From JAUWGC01 sp963753055 (lineage in GTDB: Bacteria; Bacteroidota; Bacteroidia; Bacteroidales; B18-G4): a stretch of 64,000 bases of DNA. The stretch's first letter is position 1, and the number at the start of each line of letters is the position of its first letter. The notes under the pieces were generated by a model. It did not search any database and was not told where the DNA came from. It worked only from the letters and a program-made list of their open reading frames with translations. Shown here in pieces: positions 1-9,243 of this stretch. The stretch is from contig CAVWAP010000001.1 of the NCBI GenBank assembly GCA_963753055.1, positions 620,001 to 684,000 on the forward strand, in the 5' to 3' direction. The translations under genes were made by a program, and so were the position numbers.

Positions 1-126
1 AGTATTCTTCTTCTTTTCAGGATGTGAGAAGTCATCGACAATTACAATATTTTTTAAGCCCTGGTTATTTAGCTTGCTTACCAGGGCACTGCCGATAAAG
101 CCTGCTGCGCCTGTGACAATTATCAT
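1..126 (-). CDS. hldD: ADP-glyceromanno-heptose 6-epimerase, N-terminal part (runs off the window)
   Basis: Only the first 42 codons are present. The protein begins with a Rossmann nucleotide-binding motif, MIIVTGAAGFIGSALVSKLN (GxxGxxG at residues 6-12), followed by an acidic strand end, IVIVDDF, typical of extended short-chain sugar-nucleotide epimerases. The motif and the following HPEKKKN stretch resemble HldD (RfaD) of Bacteroidota, which converts ADP-D-glycero- to ADP-L-glycero-manno-heptose for the LPS inner core. Its ATG overlaps the stop of the upstream MFS gene (ATGA), so the two are probably translationally coupled. Another NAD-dependent epimerase is possible because substrate residues lie outside the window. 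Confidence 0.7.
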   Translation of the reverse strand, partial: MIIVTGAAGFIGSALVSKLNNQGLKNIVIVDDFSHPEKKKNT

Positions 127-1514
127 GATTTTTCTTCTATTACATTCGACGGAAGCTCCAAGCCATAACCGGATGTTTTATCATCCCATTTCAACAATAA
201 TGCAAAGATAAATCCTATGACACCAAATGCTACGAATAGTAGTATTGTAGGAGTGTATTCTAACCTGGATCCTGCCTCTATCATTTCCGGTGTTACTCCC
301 GGGTTTGTCTTATCGAGAATATATCCGGCGAGGATCGGAACAGCGAAGAGCCCCAGGTTCTGTAATGAGAACATGGCCCCGTAAGCAGTCCCAATCCGGG
401 ATTCAGGAACAATTTTAGCAACAGATGGCCACATCGCTGCAGGGACAAGTGAGAAAGCTATTCCCAGCAGGACCATCAGCACATATATATTGAATGTTGT
501 AAAGCTGAAAAGTAAGTGCACGATGATCAGTATCAGCGATCCAAAGATCATGAATGTTGCACTTTTACCTTTCTTATCTACCAGCCATCCAAAGATTGGT
601 GTGAAGAGGACTGTCCCATATGGCAATAGTGATGCGATATCCCCACTGGCCTGTTCCGACATTCCAAATTTGTGAAAGAAGAAATCAGGTGCGTACTTTA
701 AGAATGGGAAGACCGCAGCATAAAATGTGACACATAAGGCAGTGATGAATAAGAATGACCTGTTCGTAAATAGTCTGCCTACATCAGCAATGTGAAATTC
801 TTCGTCTTTTGCCAAAAGGCTTTCATCTGATTTGATCTGACGGTCAAGCTTCATATCATACAACAAGTAGATGATAAATGTAAGTGCTCCAATGAGGAGT
901 AATAACACACCAAACCAGATAGGGAATGACCAGAAGCCTTCCAGCTTTAATCTTGGTGCCAGGTTGAATGCCAGTGCCGAGCCGATCCTTGCCATTCCAA
1001 GGTTCAATGCAAAGGCAAGGGCTATCTCATAACCTTTGAACCATTTGACCAGGATCTTGCTGGTGACAACTATACTTGTCTCAGCTCCAAGGCCGAATAT
1101 TAACATTCCCAGCGACATCATCTTAACTTCAGGAGAGTATGTTTTCCAGAATGAACTCATTAATCCGTAACCTATCCCACCTTCCCTGTAATAATCCGAG
1201 GCCCCGTAAGCAGTTAATACAGCTCCAATTAGCATGAAAACCGCAAACAGTGATCCGGTGGGCCTTATCCCCAGCTTATCCAGGATGATCCCTCCCAGTA
1301 TTGCCATCAGTAAAAATGTATTCGGAAATGCATAAAAACCAACGATGAGTCCATAATCACTGGAAGATATATTCAATTGCTCCTGCAGCGTTGATTTTAA
1401 AGGAGATAATACATCATAAAAGAAGTAATTCGCTGCCATGAGTAAGCTGACAATGAACATCATAGCCCATCTGGCACGGGGATTATCTCTCATTAATTTT
1501 TTAACCTGGTTCAT
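123..1514 (-). CDS. Major facilitator superfamily transporter
   Basis: A 463-residue inner-membrane protein with about twelve hydrophobic segments. A long polar loop near residues 220-250 (after YLLYDMKLDRQIKSDES) separates the two six-helix halves. The first cytoplasmic loop contains GGIILDKLGIRPTG, a version of the MFS motif A, and the second half has an equivalent, FGWLVDKKGK. The general layout recalls MFSD1-like carriers. The substrate cannot be read from the sequence. It overlaps the heptose epimerase start by four bases, which suggests a link to cell-envelope metabolism, but that is inference. The ATG at 1514 begins MNQVKKLMRDNPRARW, a short cytoplasmic tail before helix 1. Confidence 0.85.
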   Translation of the reverse strand: MNQVKKLMRDNPRARWAMMFIVSLLMAANYFFYDVLSPLKSTLQEQLNISSSDYGLIVGFYAFPNTFLLMAILGGIILDKLGIRPTGSLFAVFMLIGAVLTAYGASDYYREGGIGYGLMSSFWKTYSPEVKMMSLGMLIFGLGAETSIVVTSKILVKWFKGYEIALAFALNLGMARIGSALAFNLAPRLKLEGFWSFPIWFGVLLLLIGALTFIIYLLYDMKLDRQIKSDESLLAKDEEFHIADVGRLFTNRSFLFITALCVTFYAAVFPFLKYAPDFFFHKFGMSEQASGDIASLLPYGTVLFTPIFGWLVDKKGKSATFMIFGSLILIIVHLLFSFTTFNIYVLMVLLGIAFSLVPAAMWPSVAKIVPESRIGTAYGAMFSLQNLGLFAVPILAGYILDKTNPGVTPEMIEAGSRLEYTPTILLFVAFGVIGFIFALLLKWDDKTSGYGLELPSNVIEEKS

Positions 1515-1580
1515 AAGCTGAGTTTAAAATAAATGAGCGCTAAAAGTACAATTAATTTTGCTTATTAATTTTGACCATAG

Positions 1581-1611
1581 TTTAAACTCCTTCCAAATAA
1601 TATTATCTTTG
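1581..1611 (+). promoter_or_regulatory. Bacteroidota-type promoter of the first serine protease
   Basis: TTTA at 1581-1584 (3 of 4 matches to the -33 TTTG) is followed after 19 bases by a perfect -7 element TATCTTTG at 1604-1611. Transcription would start near 1618, about 33 bases before the ATG at 1651. No ribosome-binding purine box is present, as is usual in this phylum. Confidence 0.6.
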
Positions 1612-1650
1612 TATCCATTAAAATGCAAACAAAACCTTAACGCGCATAAA

Positions 1651-4080
1651 ATGAAAAACTTGAGCTTACTTTCGTTGATTGCTTCGATGATGCTTCTTGT
1701 TGCAATCAACAATACAGCAATTGCCCAGATCAGCCAGGGAGGGATACCCCCAAGTTTTCTTTATCCAGCCATTAATGAGGAAATTGATATTCAGAATTTT
1801 CGCAGCCCTGATATGGGTTTAATCCACCAGGAAGATGCAGAGAACAGAGCATTGGGCTATCCAAAGCCTTACCGGATGGGTGTCTCGGTCCCTGTAAACC
1901 TTTCGATTGAAGATGCGGGCACCTGGACAACACTTCCGGACGGAGGTAAAATCTGGAGGATAAAACTCGCTTCAGAAGGTGCCCTGGCTCTTGGGGTTTA
2001 CTATGATGATTTCTGGCTACCATCCGGTGGTGAATTATATCTTTATAATGAAGGCAGAGATCATGTAATTGGAGCTTTTACAGAAGAAAATAACAATCCC
2101 GAATGTATTTTTGCTAACCAGTTAGTTGAAGGCGAGGTAGTAACGCTTGAATATTACCAGCCTGCAGGTCAGGAGATATTGCCTAACCTGAGCATATCAG
2201 AGATATCCTACAATTACCGTGGAGTTCATATTGAACAATCAAACAGGGGAGGATCTGCCTGGTGTATGATCAATATTATCTGCTCTCCCGAAGGTGATGA
2301 CTGGCAGGATGAGAAGAAAGGCGTAGTAAAGCAGTACATGAAAATTGGCTGGGGATATTACTTATGCTCCGGCACATTAATTAATAATACAAGCCTGGAT
2401 AAAACTCCCTATGTGCTAACTGCATGGCATTGTGGAGAAGATGCCACGGTTGCAGATATGAACCAATGGGTTTTTTACTTCAACTATGAATCAGCCACCT
2501 GTTCTGGTAACTGGGGCCCATCCGGCAATTCTCAAACAGGTTGTGCCAAAAGGGCGGAAGGAAGTTTTGAATCAGGTTCCGACTTCCTTTTACTTGAGTT
2601 AAACCAGATGGTACTGCCATCATACTCACCTTATTTTAATGGCTGGGACAGAAGGAATACGCCGGCTGACAGTGGTGTTAGTATCCATCACCCACAGGGT
2701 GATATCAAAAAGATCTCAACATTCGATGAGCCAGCATCATCATCACAATGGAATAACAATGGGGTGCTATCTCACTGGCGTGTCTGGTGGGCAGAAACAG
2801 CTCATGGAACTTCAATAACTGAAGGTGGTTCTTCCGGTTCTCCTTTGTTTAACCAGGATGGCAGGGTGATTGGGGACCTCAGTGGCGGCCCACCTGATGA
2901 TTGCCAAAACCCACTCTATAGCCTTTATGGAAAGGTATCATTCTCATGGGATCAGGTGGGGACAGTTCCATCACAACAACTTAAGCCCTGGCTTGATCCA
3001 GAAAACTCCGGCGTAGAAACATGGGATGGTATATATGAACCTTCCGCTCCGGACCCAGCATTCGTTGCCGACCAGACATCTATACAGGCAGGGGGAACGG
3101 TTAGCTTCACAGACATGACCACCAGTAATCCACTTGAATGGGATTGGACATTTGAAGGAGGCGATCCTGGTACTTTCTCAGGCAAAGAACCTCCCCTGAT
3201 TCAATACGATACACCCGGAAAGTATACCGTTACACTTAATGCAACCAACCCCATTGGATCAAATTCTGTAGATAGTATCGAAATGATATCCGTTGGCGCA
3301 CCTGCAGCAAATTTCTCAGCAGATAATACTTATATGATGAATGGAGACACATCAAACTTCACAGATGAGTCGTTAGGAGACCCAACATCATGGTACTGGG
3401 AATTTCCAGGAGGAGACCCGGGAACATCAACCGTTCAAAATCCGGAAGATATCATTTATAACGAAACAGGTAATTATGACGTAACCCTTGTGGTGACCAA
3501 TGAATATGGAAATGATACTGTTATCAAGGAAAGCTATATAACTGTTGGTGGCCCGTTTGCTGATTTTATTGCTGATCAGACCAACATTGTGGCCGGCGAA
3601 TCAGTAAGCTTCACCGACCTCACAATTAATGAACCAACAACATGGTCATGGAAATTCACTGGTGGAAGCCCGGGCAGTTTTAATGGACAGATACCTCCTC
3701 CGGTCGTATATAACAATCCTGGTAATTACAGTATCAAATTAACTGTTTCAAATGATCTTGGATCAGACTTTGAGAACAAAATCAATTATATCGAGGTTGG
3801 TACAATTGGAATTGGAGAAGGTGCCGATGCTGATGAAAAGGTGTCAGTATACCCCAACCCAAGTACTGGTAAGGTAAATATCCAAATACAGAATTCTACG
3901 GAACTTGTTCATCAGATCAAGATCCTAAACGCTTATGGGGAAGAAATTTATCATTCGGAACCAGCCACATCAGGCTCACAATTTGAGTTGAACATTTCAG
4001 ATCAGCCTAATGGTGTTTATTTCCTGAGTATCAAGTTAGGAGAGGAAATGATCAATAAGAAGGTATACCTGATGCAATAA
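1651..4080 (+). CDS. Secreted lysyl-endopeptidase-like serine protease with three PKD domains and T9SS sorting domain
   Basis: An 809-residue exported peptidase of the S1 (trypsin/lysyl endopeptidase) type. The signal peptide covers about residues 1-25 (cut after TAIA, before QISQGG). A prodomain-like region follows. The catalytic domain spans about 200-450 with His260 (TAWHCG), Asp311 (GSDFLLLEL) and Ser395 (GGSSGSPLF), and Cys residues suggest disulfides. Three PKD domains follow at about 465-550, 550-635 and 635-720 (each with W-W/S-F-GG-PG). The tail begins VSVYPNPSTGKVNI and ends GVYFLSIKLGEEMINKKVYL, a type A T9SS sorting domain, so the enzyme should be surface-anchored or released. The open frame extends upstream to 1558, but the ATG at 1651 starts the signal peptide. 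A paralogue follows 61 bases downstream. Confidence 0.88.
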   Translation: MKNLSLLSLIASMMLLVAINNTAIAQISQGGIPPSFLYPAINEEIDIQNFRSPDMGLIHQEDAENRALGYPKPYRMGVSVPVNLSIEDAGTWTTLPDGGKIWRIKLASEGALALGVYYDDFWLPSGGELYLYNEGRDHVIGAFTEENNNPECIFANQLVEGEVVTLEYYQPAGQEILPNLSISEISYNYRGVHIEQSNRGGSAWCMINIICSPEGDDWQDEKKGVVKQYMKIGWGYYLCSGTLINNTSLDKTPYVLTAWHCGEDATVADMNQWVFYFNYESATCSGNWGPSGNSQTGCAKRAEGSFESGSDFLLLELNQMVLPSYSPYFNGWDRRNTPADSGVSIHHPQGDIKKISTFDEPASSSQWNNNGVLSHWRVWWAETAHGTSITEGGSSGSPLFNQDGRVIGDLSGGPPDDCQNPLYSLYGKVSFSWDQVGTVPSQQLKPWLDPENSGVETWDGIYEPSAPDPAFVADQTSIQAGGTVSFTDMTTSNPLEWDWTFEGGDPGTFSGKEPPLIQYDTPGKYTVTLNATNPIGSNSVDSIEMISVGAPAANFSADNTYMMNGDTSNFTDESLGDPTSWYWEFPGGDPGTSTVQNPEDIIYNETGNYDVTLVVTNEYGNDTVIKESYITVGGPFADFIADQTNIVAGESVSFTDLTINEPTTWSWKFTGGSPGSFNGQIPPPVVYNNPGNYSIKLTVSNDLGSDFENKINYIEVGTIGIGEGADADEKVSVYPNPSTGKVNIQIQNSTELVHQIKILNAYGEEIYHSEPATSGSQFELNISDQPNGVYFLSIKLGEEMINKKVYLMQ

Positions 4081-4141
4081 ACTTATTTTTTAGGAACTTA
4101 TTTATGGGACACCCGTTTAACGTGTGTTTGATAGGGAATTC

Positions 4142-6034
4142 ATGCAAGCCATTAAAACTCCTATTCTTACTCTTTTTTTTATTGCCTTTTTGTGTTTAAC
4201 TACTAAAGCACAGGTAAACCAGGGTGGTACGCCGCTAAGTTTCCGACTTTATTCTTTAAGCAAAGAGTTCAATACAATCATATTGGCAAGGCCTGATATT
4301 GATAAATCCGGTATTATTCCGTCAGATAAAGGGATTGTGCCACCGGAGGTAGGCCCTGTACTTCCGGTAAATATTTCACTAGCTGAAGAAGGAACATGGA
4401 CAAATCTGCCTGGAGGAAGGAGGATCTGCAGGCTAAGGATCAAATCTGATGGAGCTTTGGCCCTGGCATTATATTATAAGAGTTTTCGCATTTTTGATGG
4501 CGGAGAACTTTTTATATATAATGCTTCAGAGACTTTTGTGAGAGGTGCATTTACATCTGAAAACAATAAGGATGAAGGAAGTTTTGCCACTGAATTGGTG
4601 CCTGGTGATGAACTCATTATTGAATACTATGATCAGGGAAGCTCACCATTTCCTTCTATTGAGGTTTCAGGGGTATTATATGCCCATCAGCATATTTCCT
4701 TTATTGAAAATAGCCAGAGGGAATTTGGCAGTTCAGGTTTTTGCGAAGTAAATGTGAACTGCCTCGAAGGTGCAAACTGGCAAAGGGAAAAACGGGGTGT
4801 TGCAAGGATACTATTAAAGGTTAACGGATCAAGTTTCTGGTGTACTGGTTCATTGATCAACAATGTAAAACAAGATAGTACTCCATATTTTCTCACAGCC
4901 GCTCATTGTGGCCAAAATGCCACAGCTGACGATTATGAGCAATGGATGTTTTATTTTAATTATGAGGCGGCAACATGTGATGATCCAGCTCAAAATCCTG
5001 TATATCAGTCTTTGACCGGATCCTCCCTGATAGCACAAGCTCCGGATGCAACATCCTCAGGATCAGATTTTAAACTGCTTCTGCTAAACAATAAGTTACC
5101 CATAAACTACAATCCTTATTTCAATGGATGGAACAGGGAAAACGAACCCAGTCCAAATGGGGTCTGCATTCATCATCCCAAAGGAGATATTAGAAAGATT
5201 TCTACTTATAATGAAATATTAAAGTCAACCGCCTACAGTGGAAGCATTGAAGATCCTGAAGAGAAATACTGGAAAGTGTTTTGGGCTCCAACGCAGACTA
5301 ATCATGGTGTTACTGAAGGCGGGTCTTCAGGTAGTCCTATATTTAATTCCCATGGCAAGGTCATTGGGACCTTATCCGGGGGATTTTCTTCCTGCACTAA
5401 CCGTGATTTGCCTGATTATTATGGTAAGTTTTCATATTCATGGGATGAAAATGGTAATACCAGCCTTCAGCAATTAAAGCCATGGCTCGATCCGGGAGGA
5501 ACCGGGGTTACAGAAATTGAGGGATTTGGATATGGAAATATGCTTGCAGCAAGCTTTTATGCTGATACTACTTCTATCGTTGTAGGAGATTATATTCAGT
5601 TTTGGGATAATTCAAGTGGAGAGCCGACAAACTGGATATGGAATTTCGAAGGAGGGAGCCCGAGCTTTGCAGAAGGAAAGGACCCAGGTGTCATTAAATA
5701 TGATGGCTATGGTCATTTTGATGTAAAGTTGATTATTGATAAAGAAGGTATTTCAGATACTTTGATAAGGGCAAACTATATCCATGTCGGAGCGAGTATA
5801 TACCCGATCCCTGCCATCGAGTACCTGATATTTAATTTCGGTCATACCGAAGTAACAAGCCTTAAGTTGGAATTATATAATACTATGGGCAGTTTGGTTA
5901 AGGAAATTAATGTGACCAGCGGAAGCTCCAACGTTTACAGATGGAATATTTCAGACATCCCGGCTGGAATGTACATCTTAAAATATAAGGTCAATGGTAT
6001 TGAAAACCCGGTACAGAAGATAATTATTGGCTAG
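4142..6034 (+). CDS. Secreted lysyl-endopeptidase-like serine protease with one PKD domain and T9SS sorting domain
   Basis: A 630-residue paralogue of the preceding protease. Signal peptide about 1-23 (TTKA, then QVNQGG, the same mature start as its neighbour). Catalytic residues are His255 (TAAHCG), Asp309 (SGSDFKLLL) and Ser396 (GGSSGSPIF). Only one PKD domain is present, at about 475-555. The C-terminal sorting domain starts ASIYPIPAIEYLIFNF, a degenerate form of the usual YPNP motif, and ends GMYILKYKVNG plus a basic stretch. A GTG start at 4124 is possible; the ATG is preferred because it directly precedes the signal peptide. The end overlaps the convergent rluD-type gene by 11 bases. 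The pair looks like a local duplication followed by loss or gain of PKD modules. Confidence 0.87.
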   Translation: MQAIKTPILTLFFIAFLCLTTKAQVNQGGTPLSFRLYSLSKEFNTIILARPDIDKSGIIPSDKGIVPPEVGPVLPVNISLAEEGTWTNLPGGRRICRLRIKSDGALALALYYKSFRIFDGGELFIYNASETFVRGAFTSENNKDEGSFATELVPGDELIIEYYDQGSSPFPSIEVSGVLYAHQHISFIENSQREFGSSGFCEVNVNCLEGANWQREKRGVARILLKVNGSSFWCTGSLINNVKQDSTPYFLTAAHCGQNATADDYEQWMFYFNYEAATCDDPAQNPVYQSLTGSSLIAQAPDATSSGSDFKLLLLNNKLPINYNPYFNGWNRENEPSPNGVCIHHPKGDIRKISTYNEILKSTAYSGSIEDPEEKYWKVFWAPTQTNHGVTEGGSSGSPIFNSHGKVIGTLSGGFSSCTNRDLPDYYGKFSYSWDENGNTSLQQLKPWLDPGGTGVTEIEGFGYGNMLAASFYADTTSIVVGDYIQFWDNSSGEPTNWIWNFEGGSPSFAEGKDPGVIKYDGYGHFDVKLIIDKEGISDTLIRANYIHVGASIYPIPAIEYLIFNFGHTEVTSLKLELYNTMGSLVKEINVTSGSSNVYRWNISDIPAGMYILKYKVNGIENPVQKIIIG

Positions 6035-7043
6035 AATAAGTATCCCATTTCTTAATGACCTCCTGCATATCAACAGGTAATTCCGAATCAAAATTCATAT
6101 AATTTCCCGTTACAGGGTGCTTGAATCCCAGCGATTTGGCGTGCAGTGCCTGCCGTGGAAGAAGCTTGAAACAGTTCTGGATAAATTGCTTGTATTTTGT
6201 AAAGGTAGTGCCTTTCAGGATTACATCTCCGCCATATGTCTTATCATTGAATAAGGGGTGCTTGATATATTTAAAGTGTGCCCTGATCTGGTGTGTGCGA
6301 CCGGTTTCAAGTGTGCACTCAACGAGTGTAACATATCCGAAACGCTGAATTACTTTATAATGAGTTACCGCATGCTTGCCTTTTTCAGGATCTTTATAAA
6401 CGGTCATGATCTTTCGGTCTTTCAAGCTGCGGCCCAGGTTCCCGGTGATTGTACCTGTATCCGATTTTAAGTCCCCCCACACCAGGGCAACATACTTTCG
6501 ATCAATATCATGCTTGTAAAAGTATCCTGCCAGCCTGGTCTGAACAAGTTCATTCCTGGCAATCAGCAGCAACCCTGTTGTATCTTTGTCAATTCGGTGG
6601 ACCAGCAATGGGAAGGCGTCTTCCTGCCCTGTACTTTGCCTGAGATAATATGTCAGGGCGTTTACCATTGTTCCTGTGTAATTGCCATAGCCTGGATGGA
6701 CAACCATGCCGGCTGGTTTATTGACAATAAGGATATCATCATCTTCATAAGTAATATCAATCGGAATGTTTTCCGGGATGATCTCTATTTCCCTGGGGGG
6801 AAATGAGAGGACTATTGAAATATTATCTCCTGGCTTGACCTTATAATTTGATTTAACGGATTTACTATTTACAAGGATGTTACCTGCTTTTGCAGCATTC
6901 TGTATCTTATTTCTTGATGCATTTTCTATTCGTAACATCAGAAATTTATCAATACGCAGAGGACCTTGCCCGGGATCAACATTAAGCCTGAAATGCTCAA
7001 ATAATTCGCTTTCTTCTTCCTGAAAAGATTGATGATTCATCAT
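6024..7043 (-). CDS. rluD: RluA/RluD-family 23S rRNA pseudouridine synthase
   Basis: 339 residues. An S4 RNA-binding domain lies at about 28-90 (RIDKFLMLRIENASRNKIQ). The catalytic domain holds the family motif HRIDKDTTGLLL at 149-160, with Asp152 as the expected nucleophile, and the downstream GRTHQIRAH motif. RluD makes pseudouridines in helix 69 of 23S rRNA. The exact target of this paralogue is inferred, since Bacteroidota carry several RluA-family genes. It is the last gene of a minus-strand run behind the PASTA and T9SS genes, and its 3' end overlaps the opposing protease gene by 11 bases. Confidence 0.88.
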   Translation of the reverse strand: MMNHQSFQEEESELFEHFRLNVDPGQGPLRIDKFLMLRIENASRNKIQNAAKAGNILVNSKSVKSNYKVKPGDNISIVLSFPPREIEIIPENIPIDITYEDDDILIVNKPAGMVVHPGYGNYTGTMVNALTYYLRQSTGQEDAFPLLVHRIDKDTTGLLLIARNELVQTRLAGYFYKHDIDRKYVALVWGDLKSDTGTITGNLGRSLKDRKIMTVYKDPEKGKHAVTHYKVIQRFGYVTLVECTLETGRTHQIRAHFKYIKHPLFNDKTYGGDVILKGTTFTKYKQFIQNCFKLLPRQALHAKSLGFKHPVTGNYMNFDSELPVDMQEVIKKWDTYSSQ

Positions 7044-7067
7044 AACCTAAGGCTTGCAACAATGTGA

Positions 7068-9221
7068 CTAGCGGTTAACCATGAATTTGCAGGATATTGT
7101 TCTGCTTTGTGTAGGTTCATGGTACCTGACAATATACATTCCATTGGCCAGCCCTGAGATGTCCAATTGCTTTTTGTAAGATGTATGTTTTACTTCCTGG
7201 CCAAACATGTTGTAGATCAATAACTCCCCGTTTGAGTTAGGTTGTGAAGTTGCCAATCCTGAAATTCTGATATTTAAAATACCATCCCTGTTAGGATTGG
7301 GGTAAACAAGCAGTTGACCCTCCTGTAATTCCTTTTCATCCAGTCCGTAAGGATCAAACTCCTCGCCCAGCACCGGTCGCATAATCATTGATCCGGTAAA
7401 AGCAGTTTGTTGCCAAACACTGGCAACATTATAGAAAATATTACTACTTGCATCTTTGTAATAGTCCCATCCAACATTAAGGTTGTCAGATGTTGTCTGA
7501 AGCCAGCCAATATAAAATACACTAGTAACTGGTACTGGTTCATCCAAATAGTAAGTACTTAATTGATTAAGATTGTTTGTAAACTTGGGCCTGACATTAT
7601 CCTGTTGATAGACTATCTCCCCTGGCTCACCATCGTTATCTCTCCAGACTAACAATGAAAACAGCTGGTCATTTGCATCGCCCTGCGTACGATTAAAATA
7701 CATTCTAATAGCGCGTAGAGTGTCTCTTGTATTTAGCTTGAATCGGTAAGCTACGCGACCAAAGGTAGCATTGATGCCATATCCGCCCTCAGGTGTTCCA
7801 TCGTCATAGGCATAATAATTATAAAACTTCTGAAGGAATTGTACGGTATCCCCGATAGTATCCGCTGCCGTAAATCCATTGATTCTGTGTTCAATCTTGA
7901 ATAAGGCACTGTCTTTTCCAAACCCAAGGGAGTAGATAAAGTTTACTGGTGGACATGCATGAGCGGCACCACATGTTTCATCACATCTCTGGTAACCAAA
8001 CTCATAGAATTGTGGGAGGTTGCAACCACCACCATTATAAAAGTAGCTGAATGTTCCATCAACTTCATCAACCTTGTACCAGAAATCAGTATTGTAGGCC
8101 TCATCGTCCAGGTTGGTAATGAACAGCACGGCAGAGTCAGCCATTTCATTCGTGGGGTTGTTTTTATACTGGTTGTATGGCATGGATTCATATCTTTTCA
8201 GCATAGATGGAGCCCTCTCTGCAAATGTGATTTTCCTGTATGTTGAATCGGCCCTTGATCTATTTATGTTAAGATATACATAATCAACATTCCATTGGTC
8301 TGTGTTTGACCTCCAACTGGCAACATTGTTGCTGGCCAGGCTTGCATAGTTGAAGAATCGAAACTGAAAATTCTCTTTAAAATATCGGGCACTGTCTGTT
8401 ATCGGAATGAGGATTTGCCTTGAATAGGTGTTGTAATAGGTGTAAAAAGAATCAAGCTTCATTCCCTCTGTGCTCCAAACCGTATACCAGGTCGTCTCAG
8501 GCACAAACACAGAGTCGCATGGCATATTGATCGTATCATCGTAATACAGTGTGTCGGTTGCAACAAAGTATAAGCCTGGTTCACATTCCAATGGCGCAAA
8601 CAAAGTGTCAAAAGGCAATATTATTTCACCGGGAAAGATATACTCATCCATGGGTACTGGAACGGAATCCACATAACCATAGACAGAATCACCGGAGTAA
8701 ACACCGAATTGAAGGACAAGGGAATCCCATTCTTCAGGTGCATTGCCTCTTCCCTGTGGCTGATAGAAAAAACTGAAGTAAATGGAATCAGAAACAGTTA
8801 TTGATCGTGGTGAAGGCTTGAAAACAGAGTCAAGCCGTATGAGGTTTGACATCATGTAGTCCGCAATAAATGGGAAGGTGCTGGCTTCCGGGTATAGATT
8901 TCCAGTTGCATCAATCGCATCAAAAGTGGCTGCACCAATATTGGCTGAATGGTATGGAAAATCTGCGTTTATAAATGTTTCATCAGTAGCCCAGCGATCA
9001 GGTTCAGGGAAAATGTTCTCCTGGTGAAAATCATCGAAAAATGGCAAAGTGATTACAAGAGCATCTTCGCTTCGACTATCGGCTGATCCATTGAAATTAA
9101 TTTTCTTCAGTTCATGCTTGATAACCGGGTTGTATTTTAACCCGGTAAGCACCTCTTGCCCGGCAGAGCTTGAAGAAATCAAAAGAAAACTGACAATAAC
9201 AATAATATATTTCATATTCAT
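7068..9221 (-). CDS. T9SS type A sorting-domain protein of unknown function
   Basis: 717 residues from the ATG at 9221; the open frame reaches 9266, but that start would add a non-signal extension. The signal peptide is MNMKYIIVIVSFLLISSSSA. No recognised enzymatic domain is visible. The long middle part is rich in Tyr, Phe, Asp and Asn and describes beta-strand-like segments. A Cys cluster (GGCNLPQFYEFGYQRCDETC) sits near the middle. The end has LLVYPNPNRDGILNIRI and NGMYIVRYHE before a basic tail, a T9SS sorting domain. This architecture occurs in large conserved surface proteins of Bacteroidota. The gene lies 22 bases behind the PASTA gene and is probably co-transcribed. Confidence 0.75.
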   Translation of the reverse strand: MNMKYIIVIVSFLLISSSSAGQEVLTGLKYNPVIKHELKKINFNGSADSRSEDALVITLPFFDDFHQENIFPEPDRWATDETFINADFPYHSANIGAATFDAIDATGNLYPEASTFPFIADYMMSNLIRLDSVFKPSPRSITVSDSIYFSFFYQPQGRGNAPEEWDSLVLQFGVYSGDSVYGYVDSVPVPMDEYIFPGEIILPFDTLFAPLECEPGLYFVATDTLYYDDTINMPCDSVFVPETTWYTVWSTEGMKLDSFYTYYNTYSRQILIPITDSARYFKENFQFRFFNYASLASNNVASWRSNTDQWNVDYVYLNINRSRADSTYRKITFAERAPSMLKRYESMPYNQYKNNPTNEMADSAVLFITNLDDEAYNTDFWYKVDEVDGTFSYFYNGGGCNLPQFYEFGYQRCDETCGAAHACPPVNFIYSLGFGKDSALFKIEHRINGFTAADTIGDTVQFLQKFYNYYAYDDGTPEGGYGINATFGRVAYRFKLNTRDTLRAIRMYFNRTQGDANDQLFSLLVWRDNDGEPGEIVYQQDNVRPKFTNNLNQLSTYYLDEPVPVTSVFYIGWLQTTSDNLNVGWDYYKDASSNIFYNVASVWQQTAFTGSMIMRPVLGEEFDPYGLDEKELQEGQLLVYPNPNRDGILNIRISGLATSQPNSNGELLIYNMFGQEVKHTSYKKQLDISGLANGMYIVRYHEPTQSRTISCKFMVNR

Positions 9222-9243
9222 CACTAAAGAATCAATTCTAACC

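Noticed and set aside
4124..4141. GTG start for the second protease
   Set aside because: The extra residues MFDREF would precede an otherwise complete signal peptide; the ATG at 4142 is better.
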